64,000 nucleotides of DNA, taken from assembly GCF_012927045.1 (NCBI RefSeq), contig NZ_JABBFW010000001.1:248001-312000 (forward strand). Reading direction: 5' to 3'. Source of the stretch: Azohydromonas caseinilytica (GTDB taxonomy: Bacteria > Pseudomonadota > Gammaproteobacteria > Burkholderiales > Burkholderiaceae_C). The notes beneath the pieces are model-generated. The model was not told the origin of the DNA and ran no database searches. It worked only from the letters and a program-made list of their open reading frames with translations. Below are positions 45,314 through 53,042 of this stretch, piece by piece. The translations under genes were made by a program, and so were the position numbers. Positions within the stretch are counted from its first letter, which is position 1, and each line of letters starts with the position of its first letter.

Positions 45314-46264
45314 ATGCAACGACTGCTGATCCTGGGCGGCACCGGCTTCGTCGGCCGGGCCTTGTGCGCGCAACTGGCCGAGCGCCATCCCGACACCGAG
45401 CTGCTGGTGCCGACGCGCCACACCGGGCAGCGCCGCGCGCTGCTGGCGCTGCCCGACGTGGAGCTGGCGCAGGCCGACATCCACGACGAGGCCGCGCTGG
45501 CGCGGCTGCTGCCGGGCTGCGACGCGGCCATCAACCTGGTGGGCATCCTGCACGGCGACGAGCAGCGCTTCCGCCGCGTGCACGCCGAGCTGCCGCGCAA
45601 GCTGGCGCATGCCTGCCGCGTCGCGGGCGTGCGCCGGGTACTGCATGTGAGCGCAATGGGCGCCGCACCCGACGCGCCCTCGCGCTACCTGCGCTCCAAG
45701 GCCGCCGGCGAGGCGGCGCTGCAGATCTCCGGGCTGGACGCGACCATCGTGCGCCCGTCGGTGATCTTCGGCGAGGAGGACCAGTTCCTGAACCTGTTCG
45801 CGCGGCTGCAGCGCTGGGCGCCGGTGCTGCCGCTGGCCGGCGCGCACGCGCGCTTCCAGCCGGTGTGGGTGCAGGACGTGGCGCGGGCGCTGCTCAGGAG
45901 CCTGGAAGACCCGCGCACCATCGGCCAGACCTACGAGCTGGCCGGCCCGCGCGTGTACACGCTGGCCGAGCTGGCGCGGCTGGCGGGCCAAGCCTGCGGG
46001 CACGAGCGGCCCGTCATCGCGCTGCCCGACGCGCTGGCGCGGCTGCAGGCCGGCCTGATGCATCTGCTGCCCGGCGAGCCGCTGATGTCGGGCGACAACC
46101 TGGACTCGATGAAGGTGGACAACGTGGCCAGCGGCAGGCTGCCCGGGCTGCAGGACCTGGGCATCCAGCCCACGGCGGTGGAAGCCGTGGTACCGGAGTA
46201 CCTGTCGGAGCGGCACGGCTGCCTGCGCCTCAACGACTGGCGGGCGCGGGCGCGGCGCGGGTGA
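45314..46264 (+). CDS. NAD(P)-binding NDUFA9-like epimerase/dehydratase family protein
   Basis: The 316-residue protein is of the atypical extended SDR group related to complex I subunit NDUFA9. It has the N-terminal Rossmann motif GGTGFVGRAL, the INLVGILHGDEQRFRRVHAELP segment, HVSAMGAAPDAPSRYLRSKAAGE and IVRPSVIFGEEDQFLN. The Tyr-x3-Lys pair is present as YLRSK. AAGGAGA precedes the ATG. Bacterial members have no settled role; lipid or quinone-related functions have been suggested for the group. Confidence 0.9.
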   Translation: MQRLLILGGTGFVGRALCAQLAERHPDTELLVPTRHTGQRRALLALPDVELAQADIHDEAALARLLPGCDAAINLVGILHGDEQRFRRVHAELPRKLAHACRVAGVRRVLHVSAMGAAPDAPSRYLRSKAAGEAALQISGLDATIVRPSVIFGEEDQFLNLFARLQRWAPVLPLAGAHARFQPVWVQDVARALLRSLEDPRTIGQTYELAGPRVYTLAELARLAGQACGHERPVIALPDALARLQAGLMHLLPGEPLMSGDNLDSMKVDNVASGRLPGLQDLGIQPTAVEAVVPEYLSERHGCLRLNDWRARARRG

Positions 46265-46292
46265 CGCTCGGTCCGCCCTTCCCTGAAACAGC

Positions 46293-46317
46293 AAAGGCCG
46301 CGCAATGCGGCCTTTTT
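46293..46317. terminator. Bidirectional terminator
   Basis: AAAGGCCGC-GCAAT-GCGGCCTTT with T-runs on both strands lies between the convergent epimerase-like gene and glmU. It should end both transcripts. Confidence 0.92.
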
Positions 46318-46335
46318 CATGTCACACCCGGTGGC

Positions 46336-47706
46336 TCACTTCGCCTTCTTCACCGGCCGCGTCCACCCCGGCAGCGTGAGCTGCTTGGCGCGCGCCACGG
46401 TGAGCTGGCCGGCCGGGGCGTCCTTGGCGATGGTGGAGCCGCCGCCGATGGTCGCGCCCGCACCCAGCGTCACCGGTGCCACCAGCACGCAGTTGGAGCC
46501 CACGTGCACGTCGTCGCCGATGACGGTGCGGTGCTTGTTGGCGCCGTCGTAGTTGGCGGTGATGGAACCGGCGCCGTAGTTGACGCGCTCGCCCACGGTG
46601 GCGTCGCCCAGGTAGGCCAGGTGGTTGGCCTTGGCGCCGCGCGCCAGCGTGGAGTTCTTGACCTCCACGAAGTTGCCGATGTGCACCTCGTCGCCCAGCT
46701 GCGCGCCCGGGCGCAGCCGCGCGAAGGGGCCGATCTGCGCGCCGGCGCCGACCTGCGCGCCGTCGATGTGCGTGAAGGCCGCCAGCTGCGTGCCGGCGTC
46801 GATGCGCGCGTCGCGGATCACGCAGTACGGGCCCACGCGCACGCCGTCACCCAGCGTCACCTCGCCCTCGAACACGCAGCCGACGTCGATGTCCACGTCC
46901 TGCCCGCAGCCCAGCCGGCCGCGCAGGTCGAAGCGCGCCGGATCGGCCAGCCGCACGCCGGCTTCCATCAGCGCCTCGGCCTGCTGGCGCTGGAAGCGGC
47001 GCTCCAGGTCGGCGAGCTGCAGCGGGCTGTTGACGCCCAGCACCTCGGTCTCGCTGGCGGCCTGCGCCGCCACCACCGGCACGCCCTCGGCCACGGCCAT
47101 GGCGACGATGTCGGTGAGGTAGTACTCGCCCTGGGCGTTGTCGTTGTCGAGCCGGGACACCCAGCGCTGCAGCAGCGCCGTGGGCGCGGCCATCATGCCG
47201 GTGTAGACCTCGCGGATCTGGCGCTGCGCGGGGCTGGCGTCCTTGTGCTCGACGATGGCGCGCACCTGCTCGCCCTCGCGCACGATGCGGCCGTAGCCGG
47301 TGGCGTCGGCCAGCTCGATGGTCAGCAGCGCCAGGCGCTGCCCGCCGCAGGCCTGCACCAGCGCCTGCGCCGTCTCGGCGCGGATCAGCGGCACGTCGCC
47401 GTTGAGGATCAGCGTGGTGTCCAGCGCCGTGTCCAGCGCGGGCGAGACCTGCTGGATGGCATGCCCCGTGCCAAGCTGGGGTTGCTGGCGCACGAACTGC
47501 AGCCCGGGCGCGGTGACGGCGGCCTCCACGGCCTCGGCGCCATGGCCGGTGATGACGACGGTGCGCTGCTGCGGACCCAGCGCCGACACGGTGGAGAGCA
47601 CGTGCTGCAGCAGGCTGCGGCCCGCCAGTTTGTGCAGCACCTTGGGAAGCGCGGATTTCATGCGGGTGCCTTTGCCCGCGGCCATGATGACGACGTTCGA
47701 TGCCAT
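46336..47706 (-). CDS. glmU: Bifunctional GlmU (UDP-GlcNAc pyrophosphorylase / GlcN-1-P acetyltransferase)
   Basis: The 456-residue cytoplasmic enzyme makes UDP-N-acetylglucosamine for peptidoglycan and LPS. The N-terminal uridyltransferase has the loop [25 protein letters not shown]. The C-terminal left-handed beta-helix hexapeptide repeats include [29 protein letters not shown] and [18 protein letters not shown] lies seven bases before the ATG. The start codon overlaps, on the opposite strand, the start of the DUF6279 lipoprotein gene. Confidence 0.97.
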   Translation of the reverse strand: MASNVVIMAAGKGTRMKSALPKVLHKLAGRSLLQHVLSTVSALGPQQRTVVITGHGAEAVEAAVTAPGLQFVRQQPQLGTGHAIQQVSPALDTALDTTLILNGDVPLIRAETAQALVQACGGQRLALLTIELADATGYGRIVREGEQVRAIVEHKDASPAQRQIREVYTGMMAAPTALLQRWVSRLDNDNAQGEYYLTDIVAMAVAEGVPVVAAQAASETEVLGVNSPLQLADLERRFQRQQAEALMEAGVRLADPARFDLRGRLGCGQDVDIDVGCVFEGEVTLGDGVRVGPYCVIRDARIDAGTQLAAFTHIDGAQVGAGAQIGPFARLRPGAQLGDEVHIGNFVEVKNSTLARGAKANHLAYLGDATVGERVNYGAGSITANYDGANKHRTVIGDDVHVGSNCVLVAPVTLGAGATIGGGSTIAKDAPAGQLTVARAKQLTLPGWTRPVKKAK

Positions 47707-48577
47707 GAAAGAGTCCTTGCGAGGGTGGCGAATTATCGGGTTGGCCTTGCTGGTGCTCGCGCTGGCGGGCTGTACGGCCTTGCGCCTGGTCTACAAGCAG
47801 GCGGATGAGCTGCTGTACTGGTGGGCCGACGGCTACGCCGACTTCACCGACGCCCAGGCCCCGCGCGTGCGCGCCGCCATCGGCGAGTGGTTCGCCTGGC
47901 ACCGCCGCAGCCAGCTGCCCGTCTACGCCACGCGGCTGGCGCAGATGCAGTCGCAGGTGCAGGCCGACACCACGCCGGCGGCGGTGTGCGCGCTGCGCGA
48001 CGAGGTCCAGGGCTGGTTCGATGTCGCCTTCGAGCAGGGACTGCCCTCGCTCGCGGCGCTGGCGCCGACGCTGGAGGCCGATCAGCTCAAGAGCATCCGC
48101 AAGCGCTTCGACAAGCTCAACCGCGACTACCGCCACGACTTCGTGCAGCCCGACGCGGCCGGGCGCCGGGAAGCGCTGCTCAAGCGCACGCTGGAGCGCG
48201 CCGAGCGGCTGTACGGCCGCTTCGACCGCGCGCAGCGTGAGCGCATCGCGCAGCTGATCGCGGCCTCGCCCTTCGACGCCGAGACCTCGATGGAGCTACG
48301 GCTGTCACGCCAGCAGGACGTGCTGCAGACCCTGCGCGGCCTGCACGGCGCCGCGCCGGCGCAGGCTCAGGCCGCCTTGAGCGCGCTGGCCCGGCGCGTC
48401 GAGCACCCGCCCAAGGAGGCCGAGCGCCGCTACCAGCAGGCGCTGGCCGAATTCAATTGCGGCCTCACGGCGCAGATCCACAACCTGAGCACGCCCGAGC
48501 AGCGCCGCGCCGCGCGCGAGCGGCTGCATGGGTGGGAGCTGGACCTGAAGGCGCTGGCGGGACCGGGGAACGGGTGA
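47705..48577 (+). CDS. DUF6279-like lipoprotein
   Basis: The 290-residue protein has a lipoprotein signal ([11 protein letters not shown], lipid-bearing Cys near residue 23) followed by [44 protein letters not shown] and a mostly helical body ([16 protein letters not shown]), the pattern of DUF6279-type lipoproteins. The ATG shares the bases CATG with the glmU start on the other strand and has no Shine-Dalgarno, so its promoter must lie inside glmU. Its role in the envelope is unknown. Confidence 0.82.
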   Translation: MKESLRGWRIIGLALLVLALAGCTALRLVYKQADELLYWWADGYADFTDAQAPRVRAAIGEWFAWHRRSQLPVYATRLAQMQSQVQADTTPAAVCALRDEVQGWFDVAFEQGLPSLAALAPTLEADQLKSIRKRFDKLNRDYRHDFVQPDAAGRREALLKRTLERAERLYGRFDRAQRERIAQLIAASPFDAETSMELRLSRQQDVLQTLRGLHGAAPAQAQAALSALARRVEHPPKEAERRYQQALAEFNCGLTAQIHNLSTPEQRRAARERLHGWELDLKALAGPGNG

Positions 48578-48598
48578 GGCCTGCCGCTCGGGCCGCGC

Positions 48599-49264
48599 TC
48601 AGTGCGCCGTCGCCGCCGGCGTGGCCGGCGCCGCGGCCGCCGCGTTCTCATCCAGCGGCACGTTCACGCGCCGCGGCGTGGGGTTGCCCTGCGGGAAGTC
48701 CTGCAGCGCGGCGCGGAACATGGCGCCGAACAGCGCCGTGCCGCCGGAGAGCGCGCCGTCGCTGCGGGCATGGCCCTCGTACAGCACCTGGCCGCCGTTG
48801 CGGTCGCGGATGAGCACGCCCACCTCGCGCTCGTACCAGGGCGAGCTCATGGGCGGCCCCCACCAGCCCGGCCCCCAGGGGCTGGCCCAGTAGGGATAGC
48901 GGTAGTAGCCCGGCCAGCCCCAGCCCGGCCCCCAGGGCCCGCCCCAGGGGCCCCAGCCGTAGTCCAGCCGCTCGTAGCGCGTGTTGCGCAGGCTGACCTG
49001 CACGCTCACGCCGGCCTGCGCCGGATCGGCCGCGGGCGTGAAGCCCACCGCCGCCAGCGCCGGCCGCGCCGCGTCCTCCAGTTGTTGCTGCAAGGTCAGC
49101 TCGGCCTGCTGCGAGGGCAGCCGCTCGAAGACGTAGCTGCCCGGCGTGCGCCCTGCCGGCCAGGCGCCGTAGGCCACCACGTCCGAGGACACCTGGTTCA
49201 ACGCGGCACAGCCGCCCAGCAGCGTGGCGGCGGCCAGGGCAAGGGGCAGACGACGCATGGACAT
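48599..49264 (-). CDS. DUF4136-like lipoprotein
   Basis: The 221-residue lipoprotein (LPLALAAATLLGGC) has a conserved body (QQQLEDAARPALAAVGFTP, GVSVQVSLRNTRYER), then a Gly/Trp/Pro/Tyr-rich segment of about 45 residues around residues 105-150, then VGVLIRDRNGGQVLYEGHARSDG. This is the DUF4136 layout. GGGAG precedes the ATG. It is convergent with the DUF6279 gene, 21 bases apart. Confidence 0.83.
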   Translation of the reverse strand: MSMRRLPLALAAATLLGGCAALNQVSSDVVAYGAWPAGRTPGSYVFERLPSQQAELTLQQQLEDAARPALAAVGFTPAADPAQAGVSVQVSLRNTRYERLDYGWGPWGGPWGPGWGWPGYYRYPYWASPWGPGWWGPPMSSPWYEREVGVLIRDRNGGQVLYEGHARSDGALSGGTALFGAMFRAALQDFPQGNPTPRRVNVPLDENAAAAAPATPAATAH

Positions 49265-49323
49265 GACAGCTCCCGTGACGAAGGGCAGCGGCAAGCCCCG
49301 TGCCCCGAGCGTGGCCCTTTGGC

Positions 49324-50265
49324 CTACTTGTCCAGCTGCAGCTGCACCACGTTCTGCGCCGGCGGCTCGTCGTCGTGGTCGAAGGCCTTGTCGCCGTCCG
49401 GATCGGGCACGCCCGTGGCCTTCAGGCCGGTGAAGTCGTAGAGGCGCTTGTCCATCATGTGCGAGGGCACGATGTTGCCCATCGCGGTGAACATGTTGTC
49501 GATGCGGCCGGGGAAGCGCTTGTCCCAGTCGCGCAGCATCTGCTTGATCTGCACGCGCTGCAGGTTCTCCTGGCTGCCGCACAGGGTGCAGGGAATGATC
49601 GGGTAATGCCGGTGCGCGGCCCAGCGCTCGATGTCGGTCTCGGCCGCGTAGGCCAGCGGGCGGATGACGACGTTGCGGCCGTCGTCGCTCACCAGCTTGG
49701 GCGGCATGCCCTTCATGCGGCTGCCGAAGAACATGTTCATGAACAGCGTCTGCAGCATGTCGTCGCGGTGGTGGCCCAGCGCGATCTTGGTCGCCCCCAG
49801 CTCGCCGGCGACGCGGTACAGGATGCCCCGGCGCAGCCGCGAGCACAGGCTGCACATCGTCTTGCCTTCCGGGATGTGCTTCTTGACGATGCTGTAGGTG
49901 TCCTGGTTCTCGATGTGGAACGGGATGCCCAGGCCCTTGAGGTACTCGGGCAGCACATGCTCGGGGAAGCCCGGCTGCTTCTGGTCCAGGTTGACGGCCA
50001 CCAGCTCGAACTTGATGGGCGCGCGCTGGCGCAGGTTCATCAGGATGTCGAGCAGCGTGTAGCTGTCCTTGCCGCCGGAGAGGCAGACCATGACGCGGTC
50101 GCCGTCCTCGATCATGTTGAAGTCGGCAATGGCCTGGCCGACCTGGCGGTGCAACCGCTTGCTGAGCTTGTTGATCTCGAAGGCGGCGCGCTTCTCGGCG
50201 CGGCGCGCTTCCTCGTCATCCAGCGCCGGGCTGGTTTCGGGATTGATGGTGGGCATGCTGCTCAT
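49324..50265 (-). CDS. ttcA: tRNA 2-thiocytidine(32) synthetase
   Basis: The 313-residue iron-sulfur enzyme thiolates C32 of certain tRNAs. It has the PP-loop SGGKDS (residues 63-68) for ATP and the cluster-binding cysteines Cys138 and Cys141 (MCSLCS) with Cys226 (PCTLCG). N-terminal [19 protein letters not shown] and [15 protein letters not shown] are family segments. It starts three bases after folB stops, suggesting a common transcript with folM and folB. Confidence 0.96.
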   Translation of the reverse strand: MSSMPTINPETSPALDDEEARRAEKRAAFEINKLSKRLHRQVGQAIADFNMIEDGDRVMVCLSGGKDSYTLLDILMNLRQRAPIKFELVAVNLDQKQPGFPEHVLPEYLKGLGIPFHIENQDTYSIVKKHIPEGKTMCSLCSRLRRGILYRVAGELGATKIALGHHRDDMLQTLFMNMFFGSRMKGMPPKLVSDDGRNVVIRPLAYAAETDIERWAAHRHYPIIPCTLCGSQENLQRVQIKQMLRDWDKRFPGRIDNMFTAMGNIVPSHMMDKRLYDFTGLKATGVPDPDGDKAFDHDDEPPAQNVVQLQLDK

Positions 50266-50268
50266 GGC

Positions 50269-50679
50269 TCAGGCGCTTTGCTGCTCGTCGTTCTTGAGGC
50301 CGAAGACCTCGACGCCCACGGCTTCGCAGTCGGGGTACACGTCGGGCTTCTCGGTGGAGACGCGCGCGGCCATCACGCGCGGATGCGCCAGCATCAGCGC
50401 CAGCACGTCGTCGCACAGCGTTTCCTGCAGGTGGATGTGGCCGCGCGACACGCGCTCGGCGATGGTGCGGCGGATGAAGTCGTAGTCCACCACCTCGTGC
50501 AGCTCGTCGGCCTTCGGGGTGGACAGCGCCAGCGGGATGTAGAGCTCGACGTTGATCAGCACCCGCTGCTCGCCCTTCTTTTCGAAGTCGTGCACGCCGA
50601 TGTTGATCCACACCTCGTAGTTGCGCAGGAACAGCCGCCGGCACGACATCAGGCTGGGGTGGGATAGCAGGCTTTGCAT
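50269..50679 (-). CDS. folB: Dihydroneopterin aldolase
   Basis: The 136-residue enzyme of tetrahydrofolate synthesis converts dihydroneopterin to 6-hydroxymethyl-dihydropterin and glycolaldehyde. Seen are LFLRNYEVWINIGVHDFEKKG, QRVLINVELYIPL, VVDYDFIRRTIAER and HLQETLCDDVLALML. The start chosen is the ATG at 50679, one base after the SDR gene ends; the N-terminus is about ten residues longer than typical, so a later start (MSCRRL) is possible. Confidence 0.93.
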   Translation of the reverse strand: MQSLLSHPSLMSCRRLFLRNYEVWINIGVHDFEKKGEQRVLINVELYIPLALSTPKADELHEVVDYDFIRRTIAERVSRGHIHLQETLCDDVLALMLAHPRVMAARVSTEKPDVYPDCEAVGVEVFGLKNDEQQSA

Positions 50680-50680
50680 T

Positions 50681-51460
50681 TCAATCGGAATCCTTGGGCG
50701 CGAGAAAAAGCACGTCGCGCGCCTGGCGTGCCAGGTGTTGGCCGCCATCCACCAGCAGCGTGGTGCCGGTGATGGCGGGCGATTCGAGGACGAAGCGCAC
50801 GGCGCGCGCCACGTCCTCGGCCGTGGAGGAACGGCCCAGCGGCGTCATGGCATGCGCGGCGGCGAACTGCCGCTCGTCCATCGGGCCCGAGGGCAGCGTG
50901 ACGCCCGGCGCCACGCCCGCCACGCGCAGCCGCGGCGCCAGGGCCTGCGCCAGCAGCGTGGTGGCCGCCTCCAGCGCCGCTTTGGACAGGGTGTAGGACA
51001 GGTGGTCCGGGTTCGGGTTCCACAGCTTCTGGTCCAGCAGGTTCACTACGCAGCCCTGCGCCGCGTCGCCGCGGGCCAGCAGATGCGCATGCAGCGCCTG
51101 CGCCAGCAGCACCGGGGCGGCGGTGTTGGCGCGCCAGTGGCGCTCCATGGCCGCGTGGCCGAAGTTCTCGACCGTGTCGTGCTCGAACAGCGAGGCGTTG
51201 TTCACGACCGCGTCAAGCCGGGCCAAGCGCTCCACCACGGCCGGCACCAGGGCGCGCGTGGCGGCCTCGTCGGCCAGGTCGGCACTGAAGATCTCGGCGC
51301 GGGCCAGGTCGCGGATCGCCTGCGCGGTGTCGCGGGCCTCGTCCTGCGAGCCGCGGCAGTGCAGCGCGATGTCCCAGCCGTGCGCGGCCAGCTCGAGCGC
51401 GATGGCGCGCCCGATGCGCCGGGCGCTGCCAGTGACCAGCACGACGGGTCGCTGGACCAT
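50681..51460 (-). CDS. folM: FolM-like SDR pteridine reductase
   Basis: The 259-residue short-chain dehydrogenase has the NADPH motif TGSARRIG (residues 10-17), the TGxxxRxG variant typical of pteridine/dihydromonapterin reductases rather than ordinary SDRs. DAVVNNASLFEHD and the catalytic SYTLSKAALE follow. Its place directly before folB supports a folate or pterin role. The start codon is 18 bases from that of the divergent MidA-type gene. Confidence 0.88.
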   Translation of the reverse strand: MVQRPVVLVTGSARRIGRAIALELAAHGWDIALHCRGSQDEARDTAQAIRDLARAEIFSADLADEAATRALVPAVVERLARLDAVVNNASLFEHDTVENFGHAAMERHWRANTAAPVLLAQALHAHLLARGDAAQGCVVNLLDQKLWNPNPDHLSYTLSKAALEAATTLLAQALAPRLRVAGVAPGVTLPSGPMDERQFAAAHAMTPLGRSSTAEDVARAVRFVLESPAITGTTLLVDGGQHLARQARDVLFLAPKDSD

Positions 51461-51466
51461 GATTCC

Positions 51467-51472
51467 TACAAT
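51467..51472 (+). promoter_or_regulatory. -10 element just before the MidA-type gene
   Basis: TACAAT lies six bases upstream of the ATG at 51479, so transcription would start at or near the start codon and give a leaderless mRNA. No Shine-Dalgarno is present, in agreement. A -35 element is not clear. Confidence 0.5.
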
Positions 51473-51478
51473 CCCTGC

Positions 51479-52582
51479 ATGCAAAAAGACGAACCCGCCA
51501 GTGTATCGGCCGCGCTGGCCCACCGATTGCGCCAGGACATCGCCGCGGCCGGCGGCTGGTGGCCTTTCGACCGCTTCATGGCCGCCGCGCTGTACACGCC
51601 GGGCCTGGGCTACTACGCGCACGGCGGCGTGAAGTTCGGCGCGCTGCCCGAAGGCGGCAGCGACTTCATCACCGCGCCCGAGCTCAGCCCGCTGTTCGGC
51701 CGAGCCATCGCGGTACAGGTGGCGCAGGTGCTCGATGCCACCGGGCTGGACGAGGTGGTCGAGTTCGGCGCCGGCACCGGCGCGCTGGCGCAGCAGCTGC
51801 TCGAAGCCCTGGGCGAGCGCTGCCGCCGCTACACCATCGTCGAGCTCTCGGCCTCGCTGCGGCAGCGCCAGCAGCAGCGGCTGGCCGGCTTCGGCGAGCG
51901 CGTGCGCTGGATCGACGCGCTGCCCGACGCCATTGAAGGCGTGGTGGTGGGCAACGAGGTGCTGGACGCCATGCCGGTGCAGCTGCTGCACTGGGACGGC
52001 GCGCAGTGGCTGGAGCGCGGCGTGGCGCTGGACGAGTGGAAGTTCGTCTTCGCCGACCGCCCGACCGACTTGCGCCCGCCGGTGGAAACGCCGTTCCTGC
52101 CGGGCACCGTGACCGAGATCCACCCGCAAGCGCGCGCCTTCGTCACGACGCTGGCCGAGAAGCTGCGGCGCGGTGCGGCCTTTTTCATCGACTACGGCTT
52201 CCCGGAGGCCGAGTACTACCACCTGCAGCGCCACGGCGGCACGCTGATGTGCCACCGCGCGCACCAGGCCGACACCGACCCGCTCTCGGACGTGGGCCTC
52301 AAGGACATCACCGCGCACGTGGACTTCACCGGCATCGCGCTGGCCGGCCAGGACGCCGGGCTGGACGTGCTGGGCTACACCTCGCAGGCGCATTTCCTCA
52401 TGAACTGCGGCCTGCCCGCGCTGTTGGCCGAGGCCGACATCCGCCAGCGCGCCGCCGGCCAGAAGCTGATGCAGGAGCACGAGATGGGCGAGCTGTTCAA
52501 GGTCATCGGCTTCGGCCGCGGCCTGCCCGAGGGCTTCGACCCCATCGGCTTCGCGCACGGGGACCGCAGCCACCGGCTGTGA
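51479..52582 (+). CDS. MidA/NDUFAF7-family SAM-dependent methyltransferase
   Basis: The 367-residue protein has the SAM-binding motif VVEFGAGTGALAQQLL, the family segments YYAHGGVKFGALPEGGSDFITAPELSPLFG and NEVLDAMPVQLL, and FFIDYGFPEAEYYHLQRHGGTL. The mitochondrial homologue methylates an arginine of complex I subunit NDUFS2; bacterial substrates are uncertain. The start is the first ATG after the divergent folM-like gene. The stop overlaps a possible GTG of the DUF2905 gene. Confidence 0.92.
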   Translation: MQKDEPASVSAALAHRLRQDIAAAGGWWPFDRFMAAALYTPGLGYYAHGGVKFGALPEGGSDFITAPELSPLFGRAIAVQVAQVLDATGLDEVVEFGAGTGALAQQLLEALGERCRRYTIVELSASLRQRQQQRLAGFGERVRWIDALPDAIEGVVVGNEVLDAMPVQLLHWDGAQWLERGVALDEWKFVFADRPTDLRPPVETPFLPGTVTEIHPQARAFVTTLAEKLRRGAAFFIDYGFPEAEYYHLQRHGGTLMCHRAHQADTDPLSDVGLKDITAHVDFTGIALAGQDAGLDVLGYTSQAHFLMNCGLPALLAEADIRQRAAGQKLMQEHEMGELFKVIGFGRGLPEGFDPIGFAHGDRSHRL

Positions 52583-52599
52583 GCCCGGGTACCCGTTCG

Positions 52600-52791
52600 A
52601 TGCGCTGGCTCCTCGTCTTCCTCCTGGCCTCGCTGATCTTCAGCGGCCTCAACCAGTGGCTGCGCAAGATCGGCCTGGGCCGGCTGCCGGGCGACTTCTC
52701 GTTCCGCTGGCGCGGGCGCGAGTTCCACGTGCCGCTGGCCAGCAGCCTGGTGCTGAGCCTGATCGCGGGGCTGATCGGGATGCTGCTGTAG
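52600..52791 (+). CDS. DUF2905 small membrane protein
   Basis: The 63-residue protein has two hydrophobic helices (WLLVFLLASLIFSGL and LASSLVLSLIAGLIGMLL) around the conserved loop RKIGLGRLPGDFSFRWRGREFHVP, the DUF2905 pattern. An in-frame GTG at 52579 overlaps the upstream stop, but the ATG gives the usual family N-terminus. It is probably cotranscribed with the methyltransferase gene. The function is unknown. Confidence 0.88.
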   Translation: MRWLLVFLLASLIFSGLNQWLRKIGLGRLPGDFSFRWRGREFHVPLASSLVLSLIAGLIGMLL

Positions 52792-52883
52792 CGGCCCACC
52801 AGGGCCGCCGCCGGCCGGCCCGCGGTGGCGCGCCTCGTGACTTTGGTCGTTGCGCGCTTGACCAATCCGATTGTGGCCTTGCG

Positions 52884-52939
52884 TTGACACCCCCCTGCCG
52901 GTGTCCAACGATGGCGCCCCCGAACACCGGGCGGTGTCC
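52884..52939 (+). promoter_or_regulatory. Candidate promoter/operator of the papain-propeller operon
   Basis: A perfect TTGACA at 52884-52889 is followed 17 bp later by a poor -10 (AACGAT). CGGTGTCC occurs twice, at 52899-52906 and 52932-52939, and the second overlaps the inverted repeat ACACCG-GG-CGGTGT (52924-52937). Such repeats beside a -35 suggest an activator or repressor site. The leader would be about 120 bases. The rest of the 250-base gap shows nothing else. Confidence 0.4.
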
Positions 52940-53042
52940 GGGTCTTTCATTCCATGGGGTAGATGACTTGCGCAGTCGTTTTCGGGCGCGAGACAGGGCC
53001 TTTGAATGACGGCTGCGCCGGTCGAGTGGAGAGGAGATCGCG

